Below are positions 8,211 to 17,646 of a DNA stretch of 64,000 nucleotides, in pieces. A program made the position numbers and the translations under genes. Position 1 is the stretch's first letter. Every line of letters starts with the position of its first letter. Location of the stretch: assembly GCA_964384025.1 (NCBI GenBank), contig CAYLJJ010000020.1:1-64000 (forward strand), in the 5' to 3' direction. The notes below the pieces were generated by a model. It had not been told where the DNA came from, ran no database searches, and was given only the letters and a program-made list of their open reading frames with translations. The stretch comes from CAYLJJ01 sp964384025 (GTDB taxonomy: Bacteria; Myxococcota_A; Bradymonadia; UBA7976; UBA1532).

Positions 8211-8960
8211 TCAAGGCTTCCCGCAGCGAGGGCAGGCCTGAAGGCGAAGGGGCTGCATCAGGCCTGCGGATTCCATCAGAGCGGCGTCTCCTAGGAGATC
8301 GATGGGGCCATCCGCGCAGAGAGATCCCCTCTTCAAGAGCAGCAGACGTTGACAGCATTCCAGGGCCAGATCGAGATCGTGAGTACAGATGATTTTGCTG
8401 TGATCAAAGCCCATCAAGAGTTGGATGAGGCGGTGGCGAGCCTGAGGGTCAAGGCCCGCTGAGGGCTCGTCCAAGAGCAAAATATCGGGGCCTGGAGCCA
8501 GAACAGCAGCGATGGCCACAGCGCGCTTCTCTCCTCCTGAGAGTTGGTGTGGTGATCGTTTGCGTAGAGCCAGAGCCCCCACCTGCTCCAAACCTTCAGA
8601 GACACGACGCTCCACCTCCTCTTCAGGCAGGCCCATATTGCGTGGCCCAAAGGCCACATCTTCCTCAACGCTGGGCATGAAGAGCTGATCGTCAGGATCT
8701 TGAAAAACCAAGCCTACGCTGCGTCGGATAGACTCCAGAGTAGAGGCTTGAACGGGGATCTCCCCGATTCGAATCTGCCCCTGGCTGGGTAGAATCACCC
8801 CTGCCATAAGCTGAAGGAGAGTGGATTTTCCCGCTCCGTTGGCGCCCACGACAGCGACAGACTCTCCATGGATGATACGAAAAGAGATTTTTTCAAGCGC
8901 AGCTTCCTGGCCTGGATAGTTGTAGCCTAGCCCTCGAGCTTCGATGATGTGATGGCTCAT
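8211..8960 (-). CDS. CbiO-type ECF transporter ATPase
   Basis: ATP-binding subunit of an energy-coupling-factor or cobalt/nickel-type importer. From the ATG at 8960 the protein has 249 residues: Walker A GANGAGKST (residues 39-47), signature LSGGE, Walker B ILLLDEPSAGLDP and the switch His in ICTHDLDLALE. It ends in CPRCGKP, a possible small metal-binding tail. The frame extends 32 codons further upstream, but those lie inside the CbiQ gene. The ATG at 8960 overlaps that gene's stop (ATGA) and begins the conserved domain. No second ATPase is present, so the transporter would use a homodimer. The substrate-binding S component is not in the window. Confidence 0.88.
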   Translation of the reverse strand: MSHHIIEARGLGYNYPGQEAALEKISFRIIHGESVAVVGANGAGKSTLLQLMAGVILPSQGQIRIGEIPVQASTLESIRRSVGLVFQDPDDQLFMPSVEEDVAFGPRNMGLPEEEVERRVSEGLEQVGALALRKRSPHQLSGGEKRAVAIAAVLAPGPDILLLDEPSAGLDPQARHRLIQLLMGFDHSKIICTHDLDLALECCQRLLLLKRGSLCADGPIDLLGDAALMESAGLMQPLRLQACPRCGKP

Positions 8961-9739
8961 GACAGGAAGAGATCTCCCAGAAGTTGGCTCAGATCCCAGC
9001 GACGCATCAGAGAGAAGAGGAGGGACCAGCTGAGCAGGAAGAGGCTGTCTGCCCAACGCCAGGAGCGCGGGGGTAGAGGCATCAGCCCTTTAAAACCTCG
9101 GGAGCGCATAGCGATCTGGATCCGCTCAGCGCGCTGGACGCTGCGAGAGAGGAGCTGGGCCAGAAAGCGCCCGTGGTGCTCTAAGCTTAACTTCTGTCCA
9201 GAGAAGCTTCGCTGTCGGCGAGCCCTAGAGGCCCTGAGGCTCTCTTGGAGCAAGATCTGAAGGGCTCGATGGCTGAGGAGCAGCTGAGTCACCAGGATCT
9301 TGGGAAGCTTCAAACCCTGAAGACCACGACAGATCCCTTGAAAGCCTGTCACCGCCAAAATACAGAGCAGCGCGCTGACACCAAAAAGGAAGCGCAGCAA
9401 AATCGAAGCGGAGGAGAGCAGGCCCAGAGAGAGCTTCTCAGCGAAGAACAGCTCACCCAGGGCCATAAAGAGAGCAAAAGGAGAGGCCAGGAGGAGGGGC
9501 AGGAGCAGAGGGCGGAGGGGTAGAGCCGCCCAGATAAAGAGAGAGAATGGGAAGAGGCTCATCGGCAAGAGCGCTGTTGGGTTTTGGGGATCGTAGGAGC
9601 TGAGCAGCAGAGTGTAGAGGAGAAGAACCAGAAGCTTTCCGCGTGGATCCAAGCGATGCAGCGCGCTCTCTCTCTCGGTAAGGCGCTGTAGAGCACTCAG
9701 TTCCCCCTGAACTCTAGCGAGGGGATGATCAACCCGCAT
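8957..9739 (-). CDS. CbiQ-type ECF transporter transmembrane (T) component
   Basis: 260 residues from ATG 9739, with about five hydrophobic segments. It carries the T-component coupling helix with the Arg-Gly motif (RIQIAMRSRGFKG) that docks onto the ATPase. The frame is open 36 codons further upstream, but GAGGAG at 9744-9749 sits five bases before ATG 9739, fixing the start. It forms a module with the ATPase gene that follows. Cognate substrates of this family include cobalt, nickel, biotin and other vitamins; none can be chosen here because no S component (CbiM, BioY or similar) adjoins. It is the first gene of a six-gene minus-strand run ending with the DsbA-like gene at 6003. Confidence 0.85.
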   Translation of the reverse strand: MRVDHPLARVQGELSALQRLTERESALHRLDPRGKLLVLLLYTLLLSSYDPQNPTALLPMSLFPFSLFIWAALPLRPLLLPLLLASPFALFMALGELFFAEKLSLGLLSSASILLRFLFGVSALLCILAVTGFQGICRGLQGLKLPKILVTQLLLSHRALQILLQESLRASRARRQRSFSGQKLSLEHHGRFLAQLLSRSVQRAERIQIAMRSRGFKGLMPLPPRSWRWADSLFLLSWSLLFSLMRRWDLSQLLGDLFLS

Positions 9740-9743
9740 GCTT

Positions 9744-9749
9744 CTCCTC
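9744..9749 (-). promoter_or_regulatory. Ribosome binding site that decides the cbiQ start
   Basis: GAGGAG on the minus strand, five bases before the ATG at 9739. It argues against an upstream start at 9847, which would overlap the divergent gene at 9833. Confidence 0.75.
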
Positions 9750-9832
9750 AACAGCAAGGCCGAGAAAATATGCAGTGAAGCACTGACGACTTTAAAGGTA
9801 GAAAAAAAGGGAACTCGATTTAGGGAGGGGGA

Positions 9833-12800
9833 ATGCACAAACTCCATCTTATTTTTTGCTCTTTCTTGTCTTTGGTTGGTTGTATCTCTGATCTTCGGGG
9901 AGGCTGTGAAGAGGACTCTGAGTGCATACCTGGAGCCTGCGTCGGTGGCATCTGTGTGATTGTCATCGGAGAAGAGGCTGGGCCAAAGCCTGGAGAATCG
10001 GGCCTCGAGGAGTGGGGACCTCCTCTGGACAGCATGGGGTTCTTAGATCAGAGAGAGGATTTTGGAGACAGAGTCCTTCAGGATCTCTCCGAGATTGCTG
10101 AACGCTTGACGGAGAACCCGCTTCCTGAGTTTGAGCTTCTCGATTCTGAGGCAGATCTTGAAGCTCAGGATACAAGCCTCGATTCTGAGGCAGATCTTGA
10201 AACTCAGGATACAAGCCCCGATTCTGAGGCAGACCTTGAAACTCAGGATACAAGCTCAGACTCTGGACTTGAAGATCTGCCCTCTCTGCCGGACGGTCTA
10301 CCTCCTGGTTGCGAGCCTGAGCGTTGTGATGGAGAGGACAACGACTGCAATGGAGTCATTGATGACCTCCCCACACAGCACTGCTACGACTTCAGGCGGG
10401 GTGGGAGACCGGGAACTGGGCTTTGTCAAAGTGGAGAGTTCCGCTGCGATAATGGAATCTGGAGCGGTTGTGAAAATGCTATTTATCCTCATGATGAAGA
10501 ACTCTGTGATGGTTTTGATGATGATTGTGACGGGAGTATCGATGAAGATTTCGAGTTAGGATTTGAGTGTTCTTCTGGTCTAGGTGTTTGTAGGAACAAC
10601 GGAATCACAATCTGCAACCCAAATGGTGAAGGAGTAATATGTAATGCTTTAGCAACTCAACCATCTGAAGAGGAGGTCTGCAATGGCTTAGATGACAATT
10701 GCAACAATCAAATCGATGAAGATATTGAAAGAGAGTGTTATAACGTCGACATGGGCGGAACTCCGGGAATAGGGGTATGTAATGTGGGAATACAGCATTG
10801 TAATCTAGGTAACTGGAGTATTTGTCTTGGTGCAAATTATCCGACAAACGAAGAATGCAATAACCTAGATGATGATTGCGATGGTGACGTTGATGAAAAC
10901 ATAGTCGTTGAATGCTATAGTGATATTTTGGGAGATTCACTGGGTGGAATTCCAGGTGTTGGGATTTGCAGGAACGGTATTAGTGTTTGTAACGAAGGGC
11001 AATTTTCCGTTTGTGAAGGAGCGATCGGCCCAACAGATGAAATATGCAACGGAATTGCCGATGAAGACTGCAATCATGCGGTTGATGATGGTTGTGAATG
11101 TGGAAATTTAGAACAACAAGAATGTTATTCGGGTCCAGATGGAACAGATATGGTTGGCATATGTACTCATGGTCAACAAATTTGCCATTTGGGGTTATGG
11201 GGCGAATGTGAAGGTCAAATTCTGCCTGAGGTTGAAATATGCAACAACCAAGATGATGATTGTGATGGAGAGACTGATGAAGAAATAAATCAAGGGTGTT
11301 ATAGCTTTGAAAATGCTACATTAAACACTGGAAGATGCCATTCCGGTGTTAAATTTTGCGAAAATGGAGTATTCCTCGATGAGTGTATCGGCGAAACTGG
11401 GCCTATATCTGAAATATGCAATGGCGTTGATGACGATTGTGATGGAGATACGGATGAAAATCTCTTCGAAGAGTGTTATATCCATGGCGAAGTGCATGCT
11501 GAAATTGGCATTTGTGCTCTCGGCACAAAAACTTGCAGTGACGGCATCTGGAGTAGTTGTTCCGGCTCTATTCCACCGAAACCTGAAGAATGCAACGGAT
11601 TTGATGATGACTGTGACGGTATGGTTGACGAAGAGCTTGGAAGACAATGTTATGGTTTTGATCCTACAAGAGCAGGCATTGGAATTTGCGAATTCGGCAC
11701 GGAATATTGCGTAAATGGCGAATGGTCTGATGATTGTGTCGGTGATGTTGCTCCATTAATTGAAGATTGCGCTGGGAATAATGATGAGGATTGCGATAAT
11801 AACCCCAATAATGGTTGCGATTGCAATAGTGGCAATGAGCAGGACTGCTATTCTGGACCGGACGGAACTGCTGAAATTGGATTATGTACCGGTGGCGAGC
11901 AGAGATGTGTCGATGGGATTTGGGAAGACTGCTTTGGTCAAGTAGTGCCCAGCAGTGAGAGGTGTGAGGGCGGTTTGGATGAAGATTGTGATGGAGAAAT
12001 CGATGACTCTGATGAAGGATGGGAAAATACACCATGTATAGCAGAAGCAGAGGGGAAATGCGCTGAGGGGCATTTTGAATGCATAAATTCAGTTCAAACA
12101 TGCGTTCCTTCTGAAGGAATCCCTGAAATTTGCAATGGAATCGATGATGATTGCAATGGTTTGATTGATGATATCGACCGTGTAGAATGTAGAACGGAGC
12201 AATGCTTCGGGTTTCAGCAATGTATTAATGCTGAGCTGCTTTGCATAAATCCAAATCCAAACCAAATGCTAGAAACATGCAATCAAATCGACGATGACTG
12301 CGATGGACTCATAGACGAATCCCTGATTTTCGATCAAGAACCGATCTCTTTCATCACTGAATTAGATGAGGTAAGGGAAGATTCCCGATGTGATATCGAT
12401 TCATTTCAGGCAGATCCGCTGATTGTTTCGGTGTTCATGGAGGCTTCAGATGAAGATCCTGTCATAAAACTTGGATTGACAAGAGAAAACGTGACCACAG
12501 AACTGCAACTATCAAATCGACCAAAACAAAGGTCGCCATCTGTAGCTGTCGATGAAAATGACATAGGAATTCTTTGGACAGAAAGATCTGAGGTTAGATT
12601 TGAAGGTGAAATGCAAAGTAGCCGAATTCTCCGTTTTAACAACATCCCAGTTTTGTCATTGGTCGCCGAAGATATGCTGCTACCGACGTTGAATGATTTA
12701 GCTATAGATCGAACTATCTTGGATAGTGGTGATGATTTCCATGGTTCGTTTTTATTTGCATCTAGAAATGGACTAGAAGCGGTATGGATTGATGGCAATG

Positions 12801-13405
12801 ATGTTAAAGTAGCCCATAGCAACCTTAATTGGAGAGCAAGGGTTATGTATACAGCAGGTATTGGTGTTTCTATATCGAACCCCAGGGGGTTGTCAGCTCA
12901 GTATAGTTCTGTTTTCGCTTGGGAAAGTGAAAACTCAGACGAAAATCGACTGGTGATGATTAAATTAGACCGTGTCGGCTATTCTCAGCGCATTCACTCT
13001 GTAGAAAACGCTCATTCTCCTGAACTTGAACGAGTAGGAGATCAAGTTGCTATTCTATATATAAATGCACTCGGCGATCTAAAACTCATGTTTATGGAAT
13101 CTGATGGTAGCTTGGGACCCAGCTTTCCTATCGCAAACAACGTACAGCGAGCTGATCTCCTCTGGGACGGCAGCGCCTTGCTCATCGCTTGGTTTGATCG
13201 AATGGAGGAGCAGATCAAGCTTCGGCTCTATAACGCAGAGGGGGCGGGCATCTCCTCTGAGGAAGTTCTGGTCTCAGAGGCAACCCCAGATCTGGCGTTG
13301 GGGCTCCTCAACGGAAGACGATTGCTCCTCCAACGCAGCGAAAATCAGGAAGGGATACAGAACTACACCCTCCACCAAGGAGAGTTTCTCTGCCCCTCCC
13401 CCTAG
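9833..13405 (+). CDS. MopE-like repeat lipoprotein with AT-rich core
   Basis: 1,190 residues. Lipobox LSLVGC (Cys17), a short Cys-rich stretch, an acidic linker with three 13-residue repeats, then twelve copies of the MopE-type motif (for example CDGEDNDCNGVIDD, CNGVDDDCDGDTDE, CNGIDDDCNGLIDD) spaced about 50-75 residues apart, with conserved Cys between them. This motif is annotated as a putative metal-binding (Ca-like) loop in outer-surface proteins; the copper protein MopE gave it its name. The last 330 residues lack the motif and read as beta strands, perhaps a propeller. The stretch from about 10480 to 13130 is much more AT-rich than both ends of the same gene, as if replaced by recombination. 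GGGAGGGGG precedes the ATG. Confidence 0.88.
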   Translation: MHKLHLIFCSFLSLVGCISDLRGGCEEDSECIPGACVGGICVIVIGEEAGPKPGESGLEEWGPPLDSMGFLDQREDFGDRVLQDLSEIAERLTENPLPEFELLDSEADLEAQDTSLDSEADLETQDTSPDSEADLETQDTSSDSGLEDLPSLPDGLPPGCEPERCDGEDNDCNGVIDDLPTQHCYDFRRGGRPGTGLCQSGEFRCDNGIWSGCENAIYPHDEELCDGFDDDCDGSIDEDFELGFECSSGLGVCRNNGITICNPNGEGVICNALATQPSEEEVCNGLDDNCNNQIDEDIERECYNVDMGGTPGIGVCNVGIQHCNLGNWSICLGANYPTNEECNNLDDDCDGDVDENIVVECYSDILGDSLGGIPGVGICRNGISVCNEGQFSVCEGAIGPTDEICNGIADEDCNHAVDDGCECGNLEQQECYSGPDGTDMVGICTHGQQICHLGLWGECEGQILPEVEICNNQDDDCDGETDEEINQGCYSFENATLNTGRCHSGVKFCENGVFLDECIGETGPISEICNGVDDDCDGDTDENLFEECYIHGEVHAEIGICALGTKTCSDGIWSSCSGSIPPKPEECNGFDDDCDGMVDEELGRQCYGFDPTRAGIGICEFGTEYCVNGEWSDDCVGDVAPLIEDCAGNNDEDCDNNPNNGCDCNSGNEQDCYSGPDGTAEIGLCTGGEQRCVDGIWEDCFGQVVPSSERCEGGLDEDCDGEIDDSDEGWENTPCIAEAEGKCAEGHFECINSVQTCVPSEGIPEICNGIDDDCNGLIDDIDRVECRTEQCFGFQQCINAELLCINPNPNQMLETCNQIDDDCDGLIDESLIFDQEPISFITELDEVREDSRCDIDSFQADPLIVSVFMEASDEDPVIKLGLTRENVTTELQLSNRPKQRSPSVAVDENDIGILWTERSEVRFEGEMQSSRILRFNNIPVLSLVAEDMLLPTLNDLAIDRTILDSGDDFHGSFLFASRNGLEAVWIDGNDVKVAHSNLNWRARVMYTAGIGVSISNPRGLSAQYSSVFAWESENSDENRLVMIKLDRVGYSQRIHSVENAHSPELERVGDQVAILYINALGDLKLMFMESDGSLGPSFPIANNVQRADLLWDGSALLIAWFDRMEEQIKLRLYNAEGAGISSEEVLVSEATPDLALGLLNGRRLLLQRSENQEGIQNYTLHQGEFLCPSP
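10142..10258 (+). repeat. 39-bp tandem repeat, three copies
   Basis: Units at 10142, 10181 and 10220 differ at a few bases. They encode DSEADLEAQDTSL, DSEADLETQDTSP and DSEADLETQDTSS in the linker of the MopE-like lipoprotein. Confidence 0.95.
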
Positions 13406-13415
13406 AATCGATTGC

Positions 13416-14156
13416 TCACCCCTTAAAATACTGTTTTGAGAAGCGCCAGAGAAAGCGGGGGTTCTGGATCAGATAGCGCCGCCAGAGACGGCGGGGCTCA
13501 CTCTGGAGCCTAAAAAGCCACTCTAAGCCCATCAGTTGGAGCAGACGTGGTGCCTCAGGTTTGCGTCCGCTGAGGAAGTCAAAGACAGCGCCGACGCCCA
13601 GCATCACACAGGGCAAACGATCACGATGAGCTGCCATCCAGCGCTCCTGCTTAGGGCAGCCGATGCCCACTAGAAGGATCTGAGTTCCTGAGCGGATGAT
13701 CTCCTCTACATAGCTTCGATCCTCCTCTTCGGTTGGAGGACGGAAGGGGGGAGAGATGGCGCAGACCACCTCTAAACCGGGAGCCCGCTCTTGGAGAGTC
13801 TGAGTGAGGGGCTCTAGAAAATCAGGGGTCCCTCCGTAGAGGCCCAGCTTGAGACCTCGCCTAGCGGCTTCCTGACAGACCGCCACGCTGAGATCCAAAC
13901 CGCGGATCTGCTCAGCCCCCTCAGCCCCCAAGAGGCGCTGAGCCCAGAGGATGGGGCGACCATCAGCGACAGAGAGGTCGGCGGTGTTGATCAACCTGCG
14001 ATATTCAGCGCTGTCCACGCTCTGCATACAGGTGTAGACATTAGAGACGCAGACAGAGCGCCCCAAGCCCTGCTCAGCCCAGCTCGCGATCTGCTCTCTG
14101 ATCTCCTCCAGAGTGCCTACCCTAACCCGCATCCCTAGAATCTCTACAGAAGACAT
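13416..14156 (-). CDS. WecG/TagA/CpsF-family glycosyltransferase
   Basis: 246 residues, the normal length for this family (GT26), which adds a second sugar to an undecaprenyl-linked primer at the cytoplasmic membrane. Family marks are present: an N-terminal strand (MSSVEILGMRVRVGTLEEI), the ADGRPILWAQRLLG segment with the catalytic-region Asp, LGLYGG, and VGIGCPKQERWMA near the centre, followed by GVGAVFDFLSGRKPEAP. It starts one base after the stop of the polyprenyl-phosphate sugar transferase gene, so the two are co-transcribed and probably act in sequence to begin an exopolysaccharide or surface glycan. The donor sugar cannot be read from the sequence. The remaining assembly genes are not in the window. 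Confidence 0.92.
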   Translation of the reverse strand: MSSVEILGMRVRVGTLEEIREQIASWAEQGLGRSVCVSNVYTCMQSVDSAEYRRLINTADLSVADGRPILWAQRLLGAEGAEQIRGLDLSVAVCQEAARRGLKLGLYGGTPDFLEPLTQTLQERAPGLEVVCAISPPFRPPTEEEDRSYVEEIIRSGTQILLVGIGCPKQERWMAAHRDRLPCVMLGVGAVFDFLSGRKPEAPRLLQLMGLEWLFRLQSEPRRLWRRYLIQNPRFLWRFSKQYFKG

Positions 14157-14157
14157 C

Positions 14158-15600
14158 TCAGCTCCCAGAACCCATAAACACAGCAGGTATGGTTTTAAAG
14201 AGAATCTTCAAATCTAGCCAGAGGGACCAGTGATCGATATACCAAAGATCGAGTTCCATCCAACGTTCAAAGCTCAGGCGATTTCGCCCTGAGACCTGCC
14301 AGAGTCCCGTGAGTCCAGGCCGCATGGAGAGGCGCCGACGCTGCCAAGCTTCATAATTTTCCACTTCTGAAGGCAACGGGGGACGGGGACCAATCAGGCT
14401 CATATCTCCCATCAAGACATTGAATAGTTGAGGCAGCTCATCGATGCTGCTGCGGCGAAGAAAGCGTCCTACCGAGGTGACACGGGGATCTTTGGCGATC
14501 TTGAAAGCATGCCCATCCATCTCATTGAAAGCCTCAAGTTGGGCTCGTTGAGCTTCAGCATCCTGGCACATGGAGCGGAATTTATACATTTGGAAGCGTC
14601 GCCCGTTGCGACCGCAGCGCTCCTGTTTAAAGAAAATTGGCCCTTTAGAACCAAATTTGATCGCCATGGCAGTAAAGAGCATCAGAGGACTGAAAATGAG
14701 CAACATTAAGAGCGCTCCTAGGAAGTCACTGAGGCTCTTGATGGTCATGCTGAAGTCTCCTAAAGGAGTTCGTCGTAAAGAGAGGAGGGGTTGCTCATAA
14801 CCATCAAAGCTGCGAACAGAGAATTGACCATCCCAGGAGGGGAGCTTAGGCAGGGTGAGGGAGACATCCACACCTCGAAGGTGACAGGCGTCTAAGAGTT
14901 CTGAGTCAATCGGCTTCTCTCCCAATACAAAAACAACCTCATCTACAGGGTGATGGTCCAAGAACTCCGCCAAGGGTTGCTCAAAGAGAGGCTGAGCCTC
15001 AGGATCTGGAGGCTCTTTGCCCTTCAAATAACCCAAGAGTTTGAGATCCCAGGTGTGAAAGCTGCTCAAAGCTTGACCACAAGCGAGGGCCCCAGAGTCC
15101 GCACCCTGTATCAAGACACGATGCCCATCCATCCTCTTCCGGCGCAGTTGAGCTAAGAGGTTCATCAAGCCGATGCGTCCCAGGCTGAGCATAAGGAAGC
15201 TGAGGAGTGCGAAGAGGAAAACTTGAGAGCGGGCTATAAAGGTCAGCTTGAAGAGGAAGATGGTGCTGATCAACAGCGCGGCCATCAGACCTACGATCTT
15301 CAATTGGCGCAACGTCTGAACCCGGAGTGAGCATCGGAAGTCTTGAGCCTTCATCAGGTGAAGGATCAGTATAAAGATGGGCAGCAGCGCCAGGAGGAGC
15401 AGATCATAACCCGCGATGTTCTCTAGAGGAGAGAGCTGGCTCAAAGGAGCTTCAAGCCAAGCAGGTAACCACCCGGAGAAGCCTCTCCAAAATGCTATAT
15501 TTTGGCGCAATTCGAGACTGATCTGAAAGGCCCAGTAGATGAGCGCCAAATCAAAGCTTAGGAGAAAGCGGCGAAAGAGTCTCTCATGGTTTCGAAACAT
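14158..15600 (-). CDS. Undecaprenyl-phosphate sugar phosphotransferase (WbaP/EpsB-like)
   Basis: 480 residues. Four N-terminal membrane segments, a CoA-binding-like central domain (RVLIQGADSGALACG), a fifth membrane helix at about residues 285-310 and the catalytic sugar-transferase domain. The last has FFKQERCGRNGRRFQMYKFR, RRSSIDELPQLFNVLMGDMS, IGPRPPLPSE and RPGLTGLWQVSGRN, all classic for polyprenyl glycosylphosphotransferases. It moves a sugar-1-phosphate from a nucleotide sugar to undecaprenyl phosphate, the first step in making an exopolysaccharide repeat unit. AGGAG lies six bases before the ATG. A 320-base AT-rich leader precedes it, unlike most gaps here, hinting at regulated expression. 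Confidence 0.93.
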   Translation of the reverse strand: MFRNHERLFRRFLLSFDLALIYWAFQISLELRQNIAFWRGFSGWLPAWLEAPLSQLSPLENIAGYDLLLLALLPIFILILHLMKAQDFRCSLRVQTLRQLKIVGLMAALLISTIFLFKLTFIARSQVFLFALLSFLMLSLGRIGLMNLLAQLRRKRMDGHRVLIQGADSGALACGQALSSFHTWDLKLLGYLKGKEPPDPEAQPLFEQPLAEFLDHHPVDEVVFVLGEKPIDSELLDACHLRGVDVSLTLPKLPSWDGQFSVRSFDGYEQPLLSLRRTPLGDFSMTIKSLSDFLGALLMLLIFSPLMLFTAMAIKFGSKGPIFFKQERCGRNGRRFQMYKFRSMCQDAEAQRAQLEAFNEMDGHAFKIAKDPRVTSVGRFLRRSSIDELPQLFNVLMGDMSLIGPRPPLPSEVENYEAWQRRRLSMRPGLTGLWQVSGRNRLSFERWMELDLWYIDHWSLWLDLKILFKTIPAVFMGSGS

Positions 15601-15921
15601 TCAAGCACTCCTATGTAATTTTCTCGCAGAACTATTAAACTTAACATAGCCGACTGTACGAAAAATGATAATCAATATATCATTTCGATTATATATAGAA
15701 CTTGCACGGTTCAGCGAACAACCCATTGAAACTTAATGATTTTCATGGGTTATCGGCTTGATTGTACAAATTCATAACATAATCCTGAGTAATATAGATC
15801 AGTCAGCTCTAAATCCAGCAGGTATCCCTGCTCAATCCTTCCTGTGACTTAACAATCTTGAAAAAACAACCGTCCAAAATCTCAGCGACAACATCTAATT
15901 CAAAATCGGCTTGAATTGAGA
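15601..15921. promoter_or_regulatory. AT-rich intergenic region with dyad, upstream of the glycan genes
   Basis: About 320 bases without a gene and clearly more AT-rich than the neighbours. It holds an interrupted dyad at 15720-15751 (AACCCATTGAAA, nine-base gap, TTTCATGGGTT; arms pair with one bulge). A TATATAAT box lies on the minus strand at 15688-15695, with TTGTTC 20 bases upstream of it, a poor but possible sigma-70 promoter for the sugar transferase. Regulator and promoter are guesses. Confidence 0.45.
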
Positions 15922-17646
15922 TCAGCTTGAGCGACGGCGGCTCAAGAGGAGGAGTGGGAAGAGTAGAAGGAGTAGGGCTCTAGGATCGCCTCTAGGGCTC
16001 TGAGCGCAGCCCTCACCACCTCCTCCACTCTCTTCCTCTTCTTCAGGCAATGCCGCATCGACCTCCTGTGAGCCTGCGTCGAGTTCAACCTCAGGCCCGC
16101 CACCAGCCCCTGCCGATCCATCTTCGCCACCGGCCCCTCCTTCCCCTTCACAAGCAAAAGCGGGGTTGGACTCAACTCCTTGAACACACAGCCCTCTGAC
16201 TGGAGTGATCTCTTGGCAGCCCCAGCCAGAGGGGCAACAATCCTGAGGCTCACAGCTCTTGGTACAATGACCAGGGACCTCCACGCGATCGTCACCCAAC
16301 TCATAGCCAATACAGAGCAGATTGTTGGCGCAGATGGGGTTCTTCCAAGGCTCCTCAGGATCGACCCAGCATTGATCACCCATCCGACTGTCTCCCGGTG
16401 CGGGGTTTTTCTGACAGGCGCTGCCAGAGCCCTCAGGTTGGATTTCGATACAGCGGTAACCCTCATCACACACCCCCTCATCGCAGGGGAGCGTGCAGTA
16501 GTCGATAGGATCGCCCGTGATCTGATCGTAGTTTAGGCTGTCGCGAAAACAGAAGAAGCCATGAGCGCAGAGCCCTGTCTCGGTACAGGGGTTACCAAAG
16601 CTGGGCATAGGACCACCCATCGCCCCCTCTCCCCTCAGGCAGAGATTGTCAGCACTGCTCTGAGCACCACAATTATAATATCTGGGACAGCTCCCCTCTC
16701 CAGCACAGCGCCCTGTACAGTAGTTGCTCCCCCCATGCTCCTCGTCCTCTACACAGCTCAGGCCCGGTTGGCAGGAAGCAGCTCCTTCACAGAGATCTCC
16801 AAAGGCGGCCAGATCTGTCGTCGGCGCGTCTCCTCGTGCGCAGGCTCCGCTGTTGGCTGAGAGCCTCGCGCAATAGTAACCCTCACCGCAGACTTCACTC
16901 CCCGGCTCACAGTTCTGGCTGCAGTAGAGGTCAAAGCCATCATTGAGACAGAAGAGGCCATCGATACAGCGGGTCGCTGCGCAGTCATCTCCAAACTCCG
17001 CTGTCCCTGGCTCTAGGATCGGATCCTCCACCGGCTCTGGGACTTCACCGCCAGAGGGATAGATCGTACAGGCCCCCTCGATATCATCGGCGCTCAAGGA
17101 GCGGCCCAAGGTGCCGCCGATATAGGTGGGCCACATCGTGGCCATGTTTACCTCGCTGTGGTCCAGGCCCAAGGCATGCCCTGCTTCATGAGCGCCCACA
17201 CTGGCGATATCCAAGCGCCCTCCACCGAGGTTCTCATCATCAGTGCCCCATTCATGGTGCTCACCATTAAATTTGATATCTGCATCCTGCATGATGTTGT
17301 TGGAGTTCCAACTTGATGCGGTGATTCCCAAGGCAGCGGAGGAGTCCCCCCAATTCATCTCCCGCCAAGTAACCACATTATAGCCATCTCCCTCACCCCA
17401 ACCGCTGTTGTCTGTGCGACCGTCGAAGTGCCACTTCATCGTAGAGCAGGTCAAAGTCCAAACATCGTAGCCGAGCTGAACGGCCTCTAAGGCTTTCTCA
17501 TCCTCCACATCCTCTGTAAGGGTATGGTTGACAATATAGGGGATCTCTTGACCAGGGCTGATCTCCCACTTGACCCCCATCTCTACAAAGGCTTGGCCCT
17601 GTCCCCAGAAGAGAAGAAGAGCCAGAATCTTAAAGTTGAGTCTCAT
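15922..17646 (-). CDS. Secreted matrixin-type metalloprotease with MYXO-CTERM-like tail
   Basis: 574 residues. The signal peptide (about residues 1-19) is followed directly by a matrixin-like catalytic domain: HEAGHALGLDH holds the three zinc His (153, 157, 163) and catalytic Glu154, with the Met-turn soon after (NMATMWP). No propeptide with a cysteine switch is seen. Residues about 215-500 hold repeated six-Cys segments (CEPGSEVCGEGYYC-like). Then comes a Gly/Glu/Asp linker and a tail with GC, a hydrophobic helix (ALLLLLFPLLLL) and SRRRSS. That tail has the layout of the MYXO-CTERM sorting signal used for surface anchoring. The stop of the upstream 194-residue gene overlaps its start, so they form an operon and may be functionally paired. 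Confidence 0.9.
   Translation of the reverse strand: MRLNFKILALLLFWGQGQAFVEMGVKWEISPGQEIPYIVNHTLTEDVEDEKALEAVQLGYDVWTLTCSTMKWHFDGRTDNSGWGEGDGYNVVTWREMNWGDSSAALGITASSWNSNNIMQDADIKFNGEHHEWGTDDENLGGGRLDIASVGAHEAGHALGLDHSEVNMATMWPTYIGGTLGRSLSADDIEGACTIYPSGGEVPEPVEDPILEPGTAEFGDDCAATRCIDGLFCLNDGFDLYCSQNCEPGSEVCGEGYYCARLSANSGACARGDAPTTDLAAFGDLCEGAASCQPGLSCVEDEEHGGSNYCTGRCAGEGSCPRYYNCGAQSSADNLCLRGEGAMGGPMPSFGNPCTETGLCAHGFFCFRDSLNYDQITGDPIDYCTLPCDEGVCDEGYRCIEIQPEGSGSACQKNPAPGDSRMGDQCWVDPEEPWKNPICANNLLCIGYELGDDRVEVPGHCTKSCEPQDCCPSGWGCQEITPVRGLCVQGVESNPAFACEGEGGAGGEDGSAGAGGGPEVELDAGSQEVDAALPEEEEESGGGGEGCAQSPRGDPRALLLLLFPLLLLSRRRSS

Noticed and set aside
9740..9832. Cobalamin riboswitch upstream of the CbiQ/CbiO genes
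   Set aside because: The gap is only 93 bases, shared with a divergent gene, and lacks a recognisable B12-box.
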